Shown: positions 48,410-56,295 of the stretch, piece after piece
Position numbering within the stretch: the stretch's first letter is position 1
Layout of the letters: each line of letters starts with the position of its first letter
Assembly: GCF_007558865.1 (NCBI RefSeq)
Contig: NZ_VLPK01000001.1
Span: 1,550,001 to 1,614,000, forward strand
From: Mucilaginibacter corticis
Lineage (GTDB): Bacteria > Bacteroidota > Bacteroidia > Sphingobacteriales > Sphingobacteriaceae
Length of the DNA: 64,000 bases
Reading direction: 5' to 3'
Translations under genes and position numbers: made by a program
Notes under the pieces: generated by a model
Seen by the model: only the letters and a program-made list of their open reading frames with translations
Database searches by the model: none
What the model was told of the DNA's origin: nothing

Positions 48410-48781
48410 CTATTTGTTTTTAAGTTTCTCAATCAGTTTCATGATCTCGTCGGCTTCTTTCAGGTCGATTTTTTCTTTCTTCACGAAGTAGGAGAACATA
48501 TGTTTTACCGAATTATCAAAGTAGCCGTTCATCAGTTTATCCGTAGCAAAACTTTGGTATTGCTCTTTGCTGATGATGGGGTAGTACTGGTGGCTCTTGC
48601 CAAATGCATTATAGGCCACAAAGCCTTTTGCCTCCAGTATCCTGATGATGGTTGATACCGTGTTGTAAGCCGGTTTAGGCTCGGGCAAGTGTTCCATCAC
48701 ATCTTTTACAAAGCCTTTTTCTATCTGCCAAAGTATCTGCATTAATTGTTCTTCGGCGCGGGTTAGTTCTTTAATCTCCAT
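48410..48781 (-). CDS. BlaI/MecI/CopY family repressor
   Basis: A 123-residue winged-helix repressor: EIKELTRAEEQLMQILWQIEKGFVKDVMEHLPEPKPAYNTVSTIIRILEAKGFVAYNAFGKSHQYYP is the family DNA-binding domain, followed by a helical dimerisation tail where BlaR-type proteases cut relatives. First gene of the blaI / BlaR-TonB pair. Two inverted repeats upstream (48826-48866) are likely operators. Confidence 0.92.
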   Translation of the reverse strand: MEIKELTRAEEQLMQILWQIEKGFVKDVMEHLPEPKPAYNTVSTIIRILEAKGFVAYNAFGKSHQYYPIISKEQYQSFATDKLMNGYFDNSVKHMFSYFVKKEKIDLKEADEIMKLIEKLKNK

Positions 48782-48825
48782 GGTGTTGTGCGTTTAATTA
48801 TCGGGGTTTATAATCTTTAAACGAA

Positions 48826-48866
48826 GTTATTAGTTATAAATGATAATAACAACTAATTTTTTAGTT
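48826..48866 (-). promoter_or_regulatory. Putative BlaI operators
   Basis: Two neighbouring inverted repeats: GTTATTA (48826-48832) / TAATAAC (48844-48850), and AACTAATTTTTTAGTT (48851-48866). They lie 45-85 nt upstream of blaI, in the divergent spacer shared with the beta-CASP hydrolase gene, which may therefore be affected as well. Confidence 0.5.
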
Positions 48867-48928
48867 TTTATTTTATTAAATATTTTTTTATCACCTTCGT
48901 TGTCCAATCTTTTACCTGAATTATACCA

Positions 48929-50332
48929 ATGGATATAACTTTTCATGGCGCCGCCCGTAATGTAACCGGCAGTAAGCATTTAATACATTTACAGGATGGA
49001 ACCGGCATTTTGCTGGATTGTGGCATGTTCCAGGGCCTGGGTGAAAACACCGAAAGCCTGAACGAACACTTTGGGTTTAATCCTAAAAAGCTGGATTACA
49101 TGATCCTGTCGCATGCACATATTGACCATTGCGGACTGATACCGCGCCTGGTGGCCGAGGGATTTAACGGGCAGATCTTTTGCACATCGGCAACGATGGA
49201 CCTTACCCGTATTTTGCTGATGGACTCGGCACGCATCCAGATGAGCGATGTGGAATACAGCAACAAGCATCGCGCTAAAAAAGGCTTGCCCTTGCTTGAA
49301 CCTTTATATAATGAGGATCAGGCCATGGATGCCCTGCGCTTATTCAAGATAGTTGAGTACCATGAAGAATATGCCATTACACCAAATGTTAAGTTTCATT
49401 TTAGCGATGCAGGGCATATACTGGGTAGCTGCGCCGTGCACTTGGTGGTGAACGAAGATGGCAAGGAAACACACATCACTTTTAGTGGTGACGTAGGCCG
49501 CTACGGCGATCTGCTTTTAAAAAGCCCGCAACGTTTCCCGCAGGCAGATTATATCCTTTTGGAGTCAACCTATGGTGATTCGCTTCACAAAGAATTGGCA
49601 CCTATTGAGGATGCCTTACTCGAGGTGATCAAACAAACCTGCCTGGTAAAAAAGGGTAAGGTAATTATCCCGGCATTTAGTGTGGGCCGTACGCAGGAGT
49701 TGTTGTACGCGCTAAACTCGCTCGAGTTAAAGGGTGTTTTGCCAGATGTGCCTTATTATGTGGACAGCCCATTATCCGACCAGGCTACACAGGTATTAAA
49801 AAATCACCCTGAAGTTTATAATAATGGCGTAAAAGAAGTTTTAAAAGTTGATGCCGATCCGTTCGCGTTTAAGGGCTTGCGTTTTGTGCAGTCGACCGAA
49901 GAATCTATCGCTTTAAATAACGACCAGCGGCCTTGTGTGATCATCTCATCATCTGGCATGGCCGAAGCGGGCAGGGTGAAGCACCATATTAAAAACAACA
50001 TCGGCAACGCCAAAACCACCATTTTAATTGTGGGCTATTGCGAACCGAACTCACTTGGCGGCCACCTGCTGCGCGGCGACCACGAAGTTTACATATTTGG
50101 CGATAAGTACGAAGTTAAGGCCGAGGTACGATCCATCAAATCAATGAGCGCCCATGGCGATTACGAGGACCTGCTGCACTTTTTAAAATGCCAGGACCCT
50201 AAGCTTGTTAAAAAGATCTTCCTGGTGCATGGCGAGTACGATGTACAGCAACATTTTGCCAAAACGCTTAATCAGCATGGTTTTGCCAATGTGGAGATAC
50301 CGTATCAGCATCAGAAGATAGGGTTGGAGTAG
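48929..50332 (+). CDS. MBL-fold beta-CASP RNA exonuclease-like hydrolase
   Basis: A 467-residue metallo-beta-lactamase-fold protein with the zinc motif LSHAHIDHCGLIP (HxHxDH), then a beta-CASP insert and the RNA-specificity motifs: GDVGRYGD, LLESTYGDSLH, PAFSVGRTQELLYAL, ISSSGMAEAGRVKHHI and SMSAHGDYEDLLHFL. It ends with a KIFLVHGE block (RMMBL). Such enzymes process RNA (CPSF73/YsyB-like). Cytoplasmic, monocistronic, divergent from blaI. Confidence 0.88.
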   Translation: MDITFHGAARNVTGSKHLIHLQDGTGILLDCGMFQGLGENTESLNEHFGFNPKKLDYMILSHAHIDHCGLIPRLVAEGFNGQIFCTSATMDLTRILLMDSARIQMSDVEYSNKHRAKKGLPLLEPLYNEDQAMDALRLFKIVEYHEEYAITPNVKFHFSDAGHILGSCAVHLVVNEDGKETHITFSGDVGRYGDLLLKSPQRFPQADYILLESTYGDSLHKELAPIEDALLEVIKQTCLVKKGKVIIPAFSVGRTQELLYALNSLELKGVLPDVPYYVDSPLSDQATQVLKNHPEVYNNGVKEVLKVDADPFAFKGLRFVQSTEESIALNNDQRPCVIISSSGMAEAGRVKHHIKNNIGNAKTTILIVGYCEPNSLGGHLLRGDHEVYIFGDKYEVKAEVRSIKSMSAHGDYEDLLHFLKCQDPKLVKKIFLVHGEYDVQQHFAKTLNQHGFANVEIPYQHQKIGLE

Positions 50333-50360
50333 TTGAATTATAAGTCATGTTTATCGTAAC

Positions 50361-50391
50361 GTCATTGCGAGCGATAGCGTGGCAATCTCTA
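50361..50391. repeat. Dispersed repeat remnant (GTCATTGCGAG type)
   Basis: GTCATTGCGAGCGATAGCGT followed by GGCAATCTCT resembles one arm of the GTCATTGCGAG / GCAATCTC repeats seen in many bacterial genomes. No second arm is seen, so it may be half of an element, interrupted by the neighbouring one. Confidence 0.4.
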
Positions 50392-50427
50392 CACAAGCTT
50401 ATCAAACGGTTTACCTGTCGCTTGGTG

Positions 50428-50851
50428 ACGCTCATGGCCGCTAAGGCCTAGTCCTTTTTCCTTAGATGAAAAAGGGACCAAAAAATCAAGCCAATTCGAT
50501 CGCTTCATCCGCACAGGCCAGACACCCGGCCCGGCGAATTGGCGGGCCTTTACGCTCTTTTTGGGATTTTGTACAAATACGAGATTATTGTTAAAAACGA
50601 AATGTCAGCAAAAAAGCTTCGGGTGAGGGAAGGTAAAACAATGGTGGGCTTGCGAGTTGGCACGGGCATTCGCAGGTTTTGCTGAAGCGTGGGGTCATGG
50701 GTGCGATAGCGGGGCAAAAGAGGCGCGGCCCGAGGTTTTACCTGGACTGCCGGGCAAAGGCCATGAGCGTAAAGAAGCATCTTTGCTGACTTGATTTTTT
50801 GTTACTTTTTGATCAAGCAAAAAGTAATAGGGCCTTAGCGGCCAAGAGCGC
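50428..50851. mobile_element. MITE-like element with ~60-bp terminal inverted repeats
   Basis: The left end (CGCTCATGGCCGCTAAGGCC ... CAAAAAATCAAG, 50430-50490) and the right end on the other strand (CGCTCTTGGCCGCTAAGGCC ... CAAAAAATCAAG, 50851-50790) match over about 60 bp. The interior of ~300 bp has no credible gene; a 76-residue frame inside lacks any sign of selection. It lies between convergent genes. Non-autonomous element by inference. Confidence 0.65.
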
Positions 50852-50877
50852 TACGACGCGTTTAATTTAATAAGGAG

Positions 50878-51414
50878 TTACTTCGCCACATCAACCTCAA
50901 TACTTACCGATACCTCATTACCAACAACCATACTACTACCCCCAATACCAAAGTCAAGGCGGTTTAGCTTAAGGCCGCCTTTAAAGGTAGCGGTGTTGGC
51001 TGTAGCCGTGGTATAGGTGAAAGGTATTTCAAATACCTTGGTTTTATCTTTTATAGTAAGATTGAACTGGCCGGTATAGTTGTCGCCGCTTTTATGTTTG
51101 AACGAGATGGATTTCATGGTGATGGCGGGATATTTTGCAATATCAAAAAACTCATCGCTGCGTAGGTGGCCATCGCGCAGGTCGTTGTCGGTATTGATGG
51201 TTTTTACGTCAAGTATGGCCTCAATGGTGCTGCTGTTTAAATTATCAGGGGCAAAAGCCATGTTTAACTGCAGCCCGTTTATGGTACCACCGGTATTTAC
51301 ACCAAGGTATTTAACCTGAAATTTAATGTTAGATTTTAAGATGACAACTTTTTGCGCTAAGGCAATATTTACTAAGATCAATAAGGGGATAACCAGGGCG
51401 ACAATACGTTTCAT
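50878..51414 (-). CDS. YceI family exported protein
   Basis: A 178-residue periplasmic lipocalin-like protein of the YceI family, which bind isoprenoid-type lipids. Signal peptide at residues 1-20 (VALVIPLLILVNIALAQ). Body: SNIKFQVKYLGVNTGGTINGLQLNMAFAPDNLNSSTIEAILDVKTINTDNDLRDGHLRSDEFFDIAKYPAITMKS carries the family block (D-x-R-D-x-H-L-x-S-x-D-F-F). Same strand as the porin gene but the promoter of each is likely separate (70-nt gap). Confidence 0.88.
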   Translation of the reverse strand: MKRIVALVIPLLILVNIALAQKVVILKSNIKFQVKYLGVNTGGTINGLQLNMAFAPDNLNSSTIEAILDVKTINTDNDLRDGHLRSDEFFDIAKYPAITMKSISFKHKSGDNYTGQFNLTIKDKTKVFEIPFTYTTATANTATFKGGLKLNRLDFGIGGSSMVVGNEVSVSIEVDVAK

Positions 51415-51484
51415 ACTGCGAATTAACGGCGTTTATATTGTTAATGGTATGATTATGTTGATTTTTTTACATTAAGCCGATCGC

Positions 51485-52792
51485 TTAAAACTCCACATGT
51501 GCTCTGATAGAAAACACATTTACCGGCCCGCGGTCTTTGTTATAGGCCGGGTTTACGATAAATTGGTAATCGGGCGAAAGGAAGAATTTATGCTGATAGG
51601 CATCGATCTTATAATAAAGCTCGGCTATCATTTCTGTGCTGTAGTTTAGTTTGCCATCGCCAATAATAAAGCCATAGCCACCGGCTGCCAGGTAGCTGCG
51701 GTGCGGTGCCGATAAGCCATTGCCTATAAATGCCAACGCCAGCTCATCATTCTTGCGTTTCCATGAAGTACCTTTTAATTGCGCGCCAAAGCTTACCGAG
51801 CGGTCAATCTCTGTAAAATACCAGGTTTCGGTATGCCCGTCGTTATAGCTTAGTTTGGCAAAAACACCAAAATCATTGGTCAGGTATTGATCGGCGCTAA
51901 TGCCAAATCCATATTTATGGCGACCGTAGGCCTGCGTGGTATCCACATTTGGCGCGGTCGGGCTTAACGCAAGTGCCTGTTGGTAATTGCCCATTTTGCC
52001 ATTATTTAAAAACCCTAATATGCGTACCGTACCTTTTTGGTTGTTCAGCGTATACCGTTTTTCAAACTCTATGGTTTGGGTGTTAGCCTTGTTAACCTTT
52101 TGATCAATTATTGAGCCATTGGCACTGGTAGTCGAAAGTGTAAAAGCAAAGCGCAGCGTCCAGTCGGGCTGACCCAATTCGGCGTTTAAGCCCATGGCAT
52201 ATCCCCGCGTGTTTGCCGGGTAATCCCATGCACCATTATCCATTAAAGCCCAGTTCATAAATTGCGTACGCGGGTCATGGCTAAATTCATTACCGTCAAA
52301 GAAATCGGCCATGCCAAATTTTCCGGCAGTGATGGAGAAATAGCGCTTGCTGCGCAATCCGCCAAGTTGGTTAAGGTCGGGCTGGATGGTATCTTTATCA
52401 GCACCCCACTCAAAATTTTGCCTGAAATATAAACGGGCAATATAAATTGCAGGGGCTGTACTGCCCACCCTGAACGTTTCACCATTAGGGAAACCCGCCA
52501 CACCCGTTGTTCTGCTTAAGCCTGATCCGCCGGATATTTCAGGGTTAAAATAAGCTTCAGCCCCTTTCCATAACCTGGCGCCACCGTAAAGCGTTGAGGT
52601 GAGTGAACTTTGCGTTTCAAGCCCTGTTACTAAACTATTAGCGCCGGTATATTTTGCGCTGAAAGCAGGCTTATACTGGGTAATGATAGTTTGCTGAAAG
52701 TGAAAGTTAAAATTTTCCTGCTTTAGGGTATCCTGCGCAAAAACTTTAACAGCGCTTAATATTAATAGATAGAATAGTATGTGTTTTTTCAT
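51485..52792 (-). CDS. Outer-membrane porin, carbohydrate-selective (OprB-like)
   Basis: A 435-residue beta-barrel protein. Signal peptide residues 1-19 (MKKHILFYLLILSAVKVFA). NFHFQQTIITQYKPAFSAKYTGANSL, alternating amphipathic strands throughout, the block FSITAGKFGMADFFDGNEFSHDPRTQFMNWALMDNGAWDYPANTRGYAMG typical of OprB-like porins, and a C-terminal VFSIRAHVEF ending in phenylalanine as expected for BAM recognition. Probably lets sugars pass the outer membrane; substrate not determined. Confidence 0.82.
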   Translation of the reverse strand: MKKHILFYLLILSAVKVFAQDTLKQENFNFHFQQTIITQYKPAFSAKYTGANSLVTGLETQSSLTSTLYGGARLWKGAEAYFNPEISGGSGLSRTTGVAGFPNGETFRVGSTAPAIYIARLYFRQNFEWGADKDTIQPDLNQLGGLRSKRYFSITAGKFGMADFFDGNEFSHDPRTQFMNWALMDNGAWDYPANTRGYAMGLNAELGQPDWTLRFAFTLSTTSANGSIIDQKVNKANTQTIEFEKRYTLNNQKGTVRILGFLNNGKMGNYQQALALSPTAPNVDTTQAYGRHKYGFGISADQYLTNDFGVFAKLSYNDGHTETWYFTEIDRSVSFGAQLKGTSWKRKNDELALAFIGNGLSAPHRSYLAAGGYGFIIGDGKLNYSTEMIAELYYKIDAYQHKFFLSPDYQFIVNPAYNKDRGPVNVFSIRAHVEF

Positions 52793-52908
52793 GTTTGCCT
52801 GCCAAAGGTGAGCTATTTATGTTAAGTAAATATTAATGCCATCTATTTAGATAGTTAATTAATATTAGGCAAAGCTAATAATATTTTTAGACTTGTCTAA
52901 AAATATTA

Positions 52909-53553
52909 TTATTTACATTCAAAATAAAATTGCTCCAGGTAATTTTCCATAAAAGCATGGCGTTGTTGTGCCAACTTTTTACCCGTTTCGGTATTCATTT
53001 TGTCTTTTAGCAGCAAAAGCTTTTCGTAAAAATGATTGATGGTTGGTGCGGTGGTATTTTTATACGCCTCTTTGCTCACGTTCAGATCGGGCTTTATTTC
53101 GGGATTGTAGATCTCCCGGCCCTTAAAACCGCCATAGCTAAAGGCCCGGGCAATGCCGATAGCGCCTATGGCATCTAACCTGTCGGCATCCTGTACAATG
53201 GCTAATTCGGGCGAGTGGAAAACAGGTTTATCAAATCCTGATTTAAAAGACATATACCTGATGATGTTTTGCACATGCAGTATAACATCAGCATCAATGT
53301 TTATACTTTGCAAATAATCGCCGGCAGTTTTAGGCCCTATTTCTTCATCCCCGTTATGAAATTTGCTGTCAGCAATATCGTGCAGCAACGCGGCCAGCTC
53401 AATGGTAAGCTGGTCGGCCTGTTCGGTCTGTGCTATCAGTTTGGCATTTGTCCAAACACGATAGATGTGCCACCAATCATGCCCACCCTCTGCGTTTTTA
53501 AGGGTGTCTTGTACAAATTTTGTAGTTTTATTAATGATAGCAGCGTGATCCAT
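52909..53553 (-). CDS. HD-domain phosphohydrolase (YedJ-like)
   Basis: A 214-residue metal-dependent hydrolase. H-x..HD signature: GGHDWWHIYRVWTNAKLIA and LAALLHDIADSKF, then DADRLDAIGAIGIARAFSYGG. This order matches uncharacterised HD-domain proteins related to YedJ. Substrate unknown, perhaps nucleotides. Cytoplasmic. It follows the XRE gene by 33 nt. Confidence 0.88.
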   Translation of the reverse strand: MDHAAIINKTTKFVQDTLKNAEGGHDWWHIYRVWTNAKLIAQTEQADQLTIELAALLHDIADSKFHNGDEEIGPKTAGDYLQSINIDADVILHVQNIIRYMSFKSGFDKPVFHSPELAIVQDADRLDAIGAIGIARAFSYGGFKGREIYNPEIKPDLNVSKEAYKNTTAPTINHFYEKLLLLKDKMNTETGKKLAQQRHAFMENYLEQFYFECK

Positions 53554-53586
53554 ATTTGCAAATTAGTGCGTAAATATAACAAGCTG

Positions 53587-53853
53587 TCAGTCGGTACCGG
53601 TATTTAAAAGTTCCGATTCCGCATCATCGTTAGGAAACTCCAGCAATTCGCTGGCGGTAATTTCAAGCACCTCAGCTATTTGAAAGATCCGCTCTACAGT
53701 AATTTTTGTATATCCAAGCTCAATTTTACTATACGCATTCTGCGAGATATTAAGCTTATAAGCCAGGTACTCCTGTGTGTAATTTTTCTGTTCTCTTTTC
53801 TTTCGGATAGCCGCAGCTATCGCCTTGATCTTCAATTTTATTTTATTGCTCAT
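53587..53853 (-). CDS. XRE-type helix-turn-helix regulator
   Basis: An 88-residue protein with an HTH_3 domain: AAIRKKREQKNYTQEYLAYKLNISQNAYSKIELGYTKITVERIFQIAEVLEITASELL. A short acidic tail follows. A perfect palindrome lies 7 nt before its start codon, suggesting autoregulation. Transcribed toward the HD hydrolase gene, which could be its co-target. Confidence 0.88.
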   Translation of the reverse strand: MSNKIKLKIKAIAAAIRKKREQKNYTQEYLAYKLNISQNAYSKIELGYTKITVERIFQIAEVLEITASELLEFPNDDAESELLNTGTD

Positions 53854-53860
53854 ACGTTGT

Positions 53861-53879
53861 TTAGGGGTTACACCCCTAA
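53861..53879 (-). promoter_or_regulatory. Palindromic operator before the XRE gene
   Basis: TTAGGGGT-TAC-ACCCCTAA, an 8-bp perfect inverted repeat, framed by ACG on both sides. It overlaps the leader of the XRE gene. Confidence 0.5.
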
Positions 53880-53932
53880 CTACGTTTTTTTTGAGCCTTC
53901 AGATTTATTTTTTTTCGTTGAAATTTATTTTT

Positions 53933-54430
53933 TTACGGCGTAATATCGTAACTAATTGATACTGCGGGCAATAAAGTTGCCATGTCCAGTGGCACCTGGT
54001 CAAAAGAAACAACGGCTTTGCGTTTGCTGTAAGCGGTGTACACTGCTTTTTGCAGCGCGGGGCTACCGGTAGCAGGCGGTGTAAAGCGGATGCTGAAAGG
54101 GATTATAAAATCATGAAACTTTTCATGATCAGGGATGATCCATTTGCGGTCTGATTTTTTTAAGGCCTCAATAATAGGCGGGGTGATTGTGATATCGTCG
54201 GCGTAATAGATAATTATTTTTTTGATACTGCCTTTTTCATCGGCTGTAAATTTAAATATCGCGGTACCTGTGGTCTTATGCGATACGATCTGGTCTGATA
54301 AAACAAGGCTGTCCTTAAAAAATTTTGACATTACTTCTTTACCTCCCTGGAAAGGAAAAGCCAGTTCTTCCTGCGCCTTAGCGTAAAAGCAGGTTAATGA
54401 TATAACGGCAATTAACAGTATCTTTTTCAT
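53933..54430 (-). CDS. Hypothetical exported protein (165 aa)
   Basis: Signal peptide at residues 1-19 (MKKILLIAVISLTCFYAKA). The body FPFQGGKEVMSKFFKDSL..TGTAIFKFTADEKGSIKKIIIYYADD looks like a diverged TonB C-terminal-like fold (GG, then F-x-x-DxxG-x-I strands), similar to the modules at 44693-48407 but weaker. It starts 4 nt after the THUMP methyltransferase stop. Function unknown. Confidence 0.65.
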   Translation of the reverse strand: MKKILLIAVISLTCFYAKAQEELAFPFQGGKEVMSKFFKDSLVLSDQIVSHKTTGTAIFKFTADEKGSIKKIIIYYADDITITPPIIEALKKSDRKWIIPDHEKFHDFIIPFSIRFTPPATGSPALQKAVYTAYSKRKAVVSFDQVPLDMATLLPAVSISYDITP

Positions 54431-54433
54431 TTG

Positions 54434-55609
54434 TTATATTTCTTCTTTCGGTTCGCGCTTGCTGCCTTCGTATAATTCATACTCTAATAAGCGGCAATCA
54501 AGCTTACCGTTATAAAACTCAATTTTTCTTGATGCCCGCAAACCTATCTTTTTAGCCAGGTCCGGGTTACCGGTGAAGATATACCCTTTATAACCCAGGC
54601 AATTTTTCTTCATGAAATCACCTATGCGTTTGTACGTGGCTTCAAGTTTGCTGTGTACACCCAGGCGTTCGCCGTATTCGGGGTTAAACATCACAATGCC
54701 CGGTGCCTCGGGTACGTCGGTTTCTTCAAAGTCACAAACACTAAACTCTATTAAATGTTCTACACCTGCGGTTTTTGCATTTTTTTGCGATATATCCACA
54801 GCATCCTGCGAGATATCTGTGGCTATGATTTTAAAGCCGATATCTTTCTTTGATTTATCCTTTAAAGCCCGGCGCTCTGCAAAGAAGATCTGCTCGTCAT
54901 AACCCATAATGTGCATAAAGCCATAGTTCATGCGGAACAGTCCCGGGTGCTTATCAGTAGCCAGTAAAGCGGCCTCGATAGCCAGTGTGCCCGACCCGCA
55001 CATGGGGTTGATGAAGGTGCTGTTCCTGTCCCAATGGGTAGCCACAATGGTTGATGTTGCCAGAGCCTCCAACATTGGCGCTTTGCCCGGTATTTTGCGG
55101 TAGCTGTGTTTGGCCAGGGTTTCGCCCGAGGTATCCAGAAATATCTCGGCTTTATCGTCCTGCCAATAAAGGTGTATCACGGTTTTATTAGCATCGGCAC
55201 CAGAATTTGGGCGGATGCCTTTTACTGATTTTATCCGGTCGACAATGGCATCTTTTACCTTAACATTGGCAAAAAGCGGTGTAAGGATATGCTCGTTATT
55301 AACGTTTGATGTTACCGAGAAATAGCCCGTAAAATCTATTAATGTTTCCCACTCAATTTTTACCAGTTCATCATAAAGCTCCTGCGGAGTGGCGGCTGTA
55401 AAGCTTTTTAGCAGGTACAGTATCTGGCTGGCGCAACGCAGGTTTAAATTTAACGCGATTGTTTCGGTAACCGTGCCTTGCAGCTCAACCCCGGTTTGGA
55501 ATACCCGTGTTGGGGTAAAGCCTAATTCTTCAACTTCTTGCTGCAGGTAGGGCGATAGCCGCTTATTACAGGTTATTATTATTTTACTTTCGGTGCTAAA
55601 AACAGACAT
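54434..55609 (-). CDS. THUMP-domain RNA methyltransferase (RlmL/TrmN-like)
   Basis: A 391-residue class I SAM-dependent methyltransferase. Residues ~1-160 form the N-terminal ferredoxin-like and THUMP domains (KIIITCNKRLSPYLQQEVEELGF); the catalytic domain has INPMCGSGTLAIEAALLA (SAM motif) and KIIATDISQDAVDISQKNAK. The catalytic tetrapeptide reads NPEY (MFNPEYGERLG) instead of the usual NPPY. Relatives make m2G in 23S rRNA or tRNA; the target here is not determined. A -7-like TACTTTTG (55676-55683, minus strand) lies upstream. Confidence 0.85.
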   Translation of the reverse strand: MSVFSTESKIIITCNKRLSPYLQQEVEELGFTPTRVFQTGVELQGTVTETIALNLNLRCASQILYLLKSFTAATPQELYDELVKIEWETLIDFTGYFSVTSNVNNEHILTPLFANVKVKDAIVDRIKSVKGIRPNSGADANKTVIHLYWQDDKAEIFLDTSGETLAKHSYRKIPGKAPMLEALATSTIVATHWDRNSTFINPMCGSGTLAIEAALLATDKHPGLFRMNYGFMHIMGYDEQIFFAERRALKDKSKKDIGFKIIATDISQDAVDISQKNAKTAGVEHLIEFSVCDFEETDVPEAPGIVMFNPEYGERLGVHSKLEATYKRIGDFMKKNCLGYKGYIFTGNPDLAKKIGLRASRKIEFYNGKLDCRLLEYELYEGSKREPKEEI

Positions 55610-55861
55610 TATTTGATATTCAGCAAGTTAGAAATATGTGCTAACCGCTATGTTTTTTAATATTAAGATAAGCTGCAAAAGTAGCCTTTATAAAACGTAG
55701 CCACAATATTTGTTTTTGATGGTTTTTCCGTAATCTGTAGCCAATAATAAGCCCCGGCTATTTTGGTGGAATATTTTGTTTTTAGTGTGGAAAACTTGCC
55801 AGATATTGTGCTGATTTACATTTCTTATCTGTTAACTTTACACTTTATAATTTTTTGAACT
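55610..55861. other. Divergent intergenic region without gene
   Basis: 252 nt between the THUMP methyltransferase and DUF3127 genes. It holds a minus-strand -7-like TACTTTTG at 55676-55683 and a plus-strand TAACTTTA at 55833-55840. No ORF, hairpin or repeat is recognised. Confidence 0.5.
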
Positions 55862-56224
55862 ATGGAAATTAAGGGTAAGGTACATGAAGTGTTTCCGACC
55901 GCGCAGGTTACTGAAGCACTTAAAAAAAGAGAACTGATAGTTGAATACGTAGAGAATCCGCAATACCCGGAATACTTGAAATTTGAAGCTATACAAGATC
56001 GCTGCAACTTATTAGATAATGTTAAAGTTGGAGACGATGTTGAGGTTTTCTTTAATTTAAGAGGTCGCCCCTGGACCGACAAGACCGGCAAAAAGAGTTA
56101 TTTTAACTCTATGCAATTATGGAAGATCAACGTATTAAGCGGTGCCGGCAGCAATGCAGCCCCTGCTTACGCGGCTCCGGCTGATATCAGCTCGGCTCCT
56201 GAGGATGACGATCTGCCATTTTAA
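55862..56224 (+). CDS. DUF3127 protein with SSB-like acidic C-terminal tip
   Basis: A 120-residue protein. Residues 1-90 match DUF3127, an OB-fold-like domain (MEIKGKVHEVFPTAQVTEALKKRELIVEY..VGDDVEVFFNLRGRPW..GKKSYFNSMQLWKI). After an Ala/Pro-rich linker it ends EDDDLPF, almost the same as the DDDIPF tip by which single-stranded DNA-binding proteins recruit repair proteins. A link to DNA metabolism is therefore plausible (inference). Monocistronic, with a terminator behind it. Confidence 0.85.
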   Translation: MEIKGKVHEVFPTAQVTEALKKRELIVEYVENPQYPEYLKFEAIQDRCNLLDNVKVGDDVEVFFNLRGRPWTDKTGKKSYFNSMQLWKINVLSGAGSNAAPAYAAPADISSAPEDDDLPF

Positions 56225-56265
56225 TTGCGCATAAAGACTTTTTACAAACACGTCTTTGAACATAG

Positions 56266-56290
56266 AAAACCCTGCCAACGGCAGGGTTTT
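56266..56290. terminator. Bidirectional terminator between DUF3127 and DUF4835 genes
   Basis: AAAACCCTGCC / GGCAGGGTTTT, an 11-bp stem with a 3-nt loop, between convergent genes. Confidence 0.88.
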
Positions 56291-56295
56291 TCTGT

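Noticed and set aside
50550..50780. A 76-residue minus-strand frame inside the MITE-like element
   Set aside because: Pro/Arg-rich, no domain, composition follows the repeat DNA, and it sits wholly in the gene-free interior.
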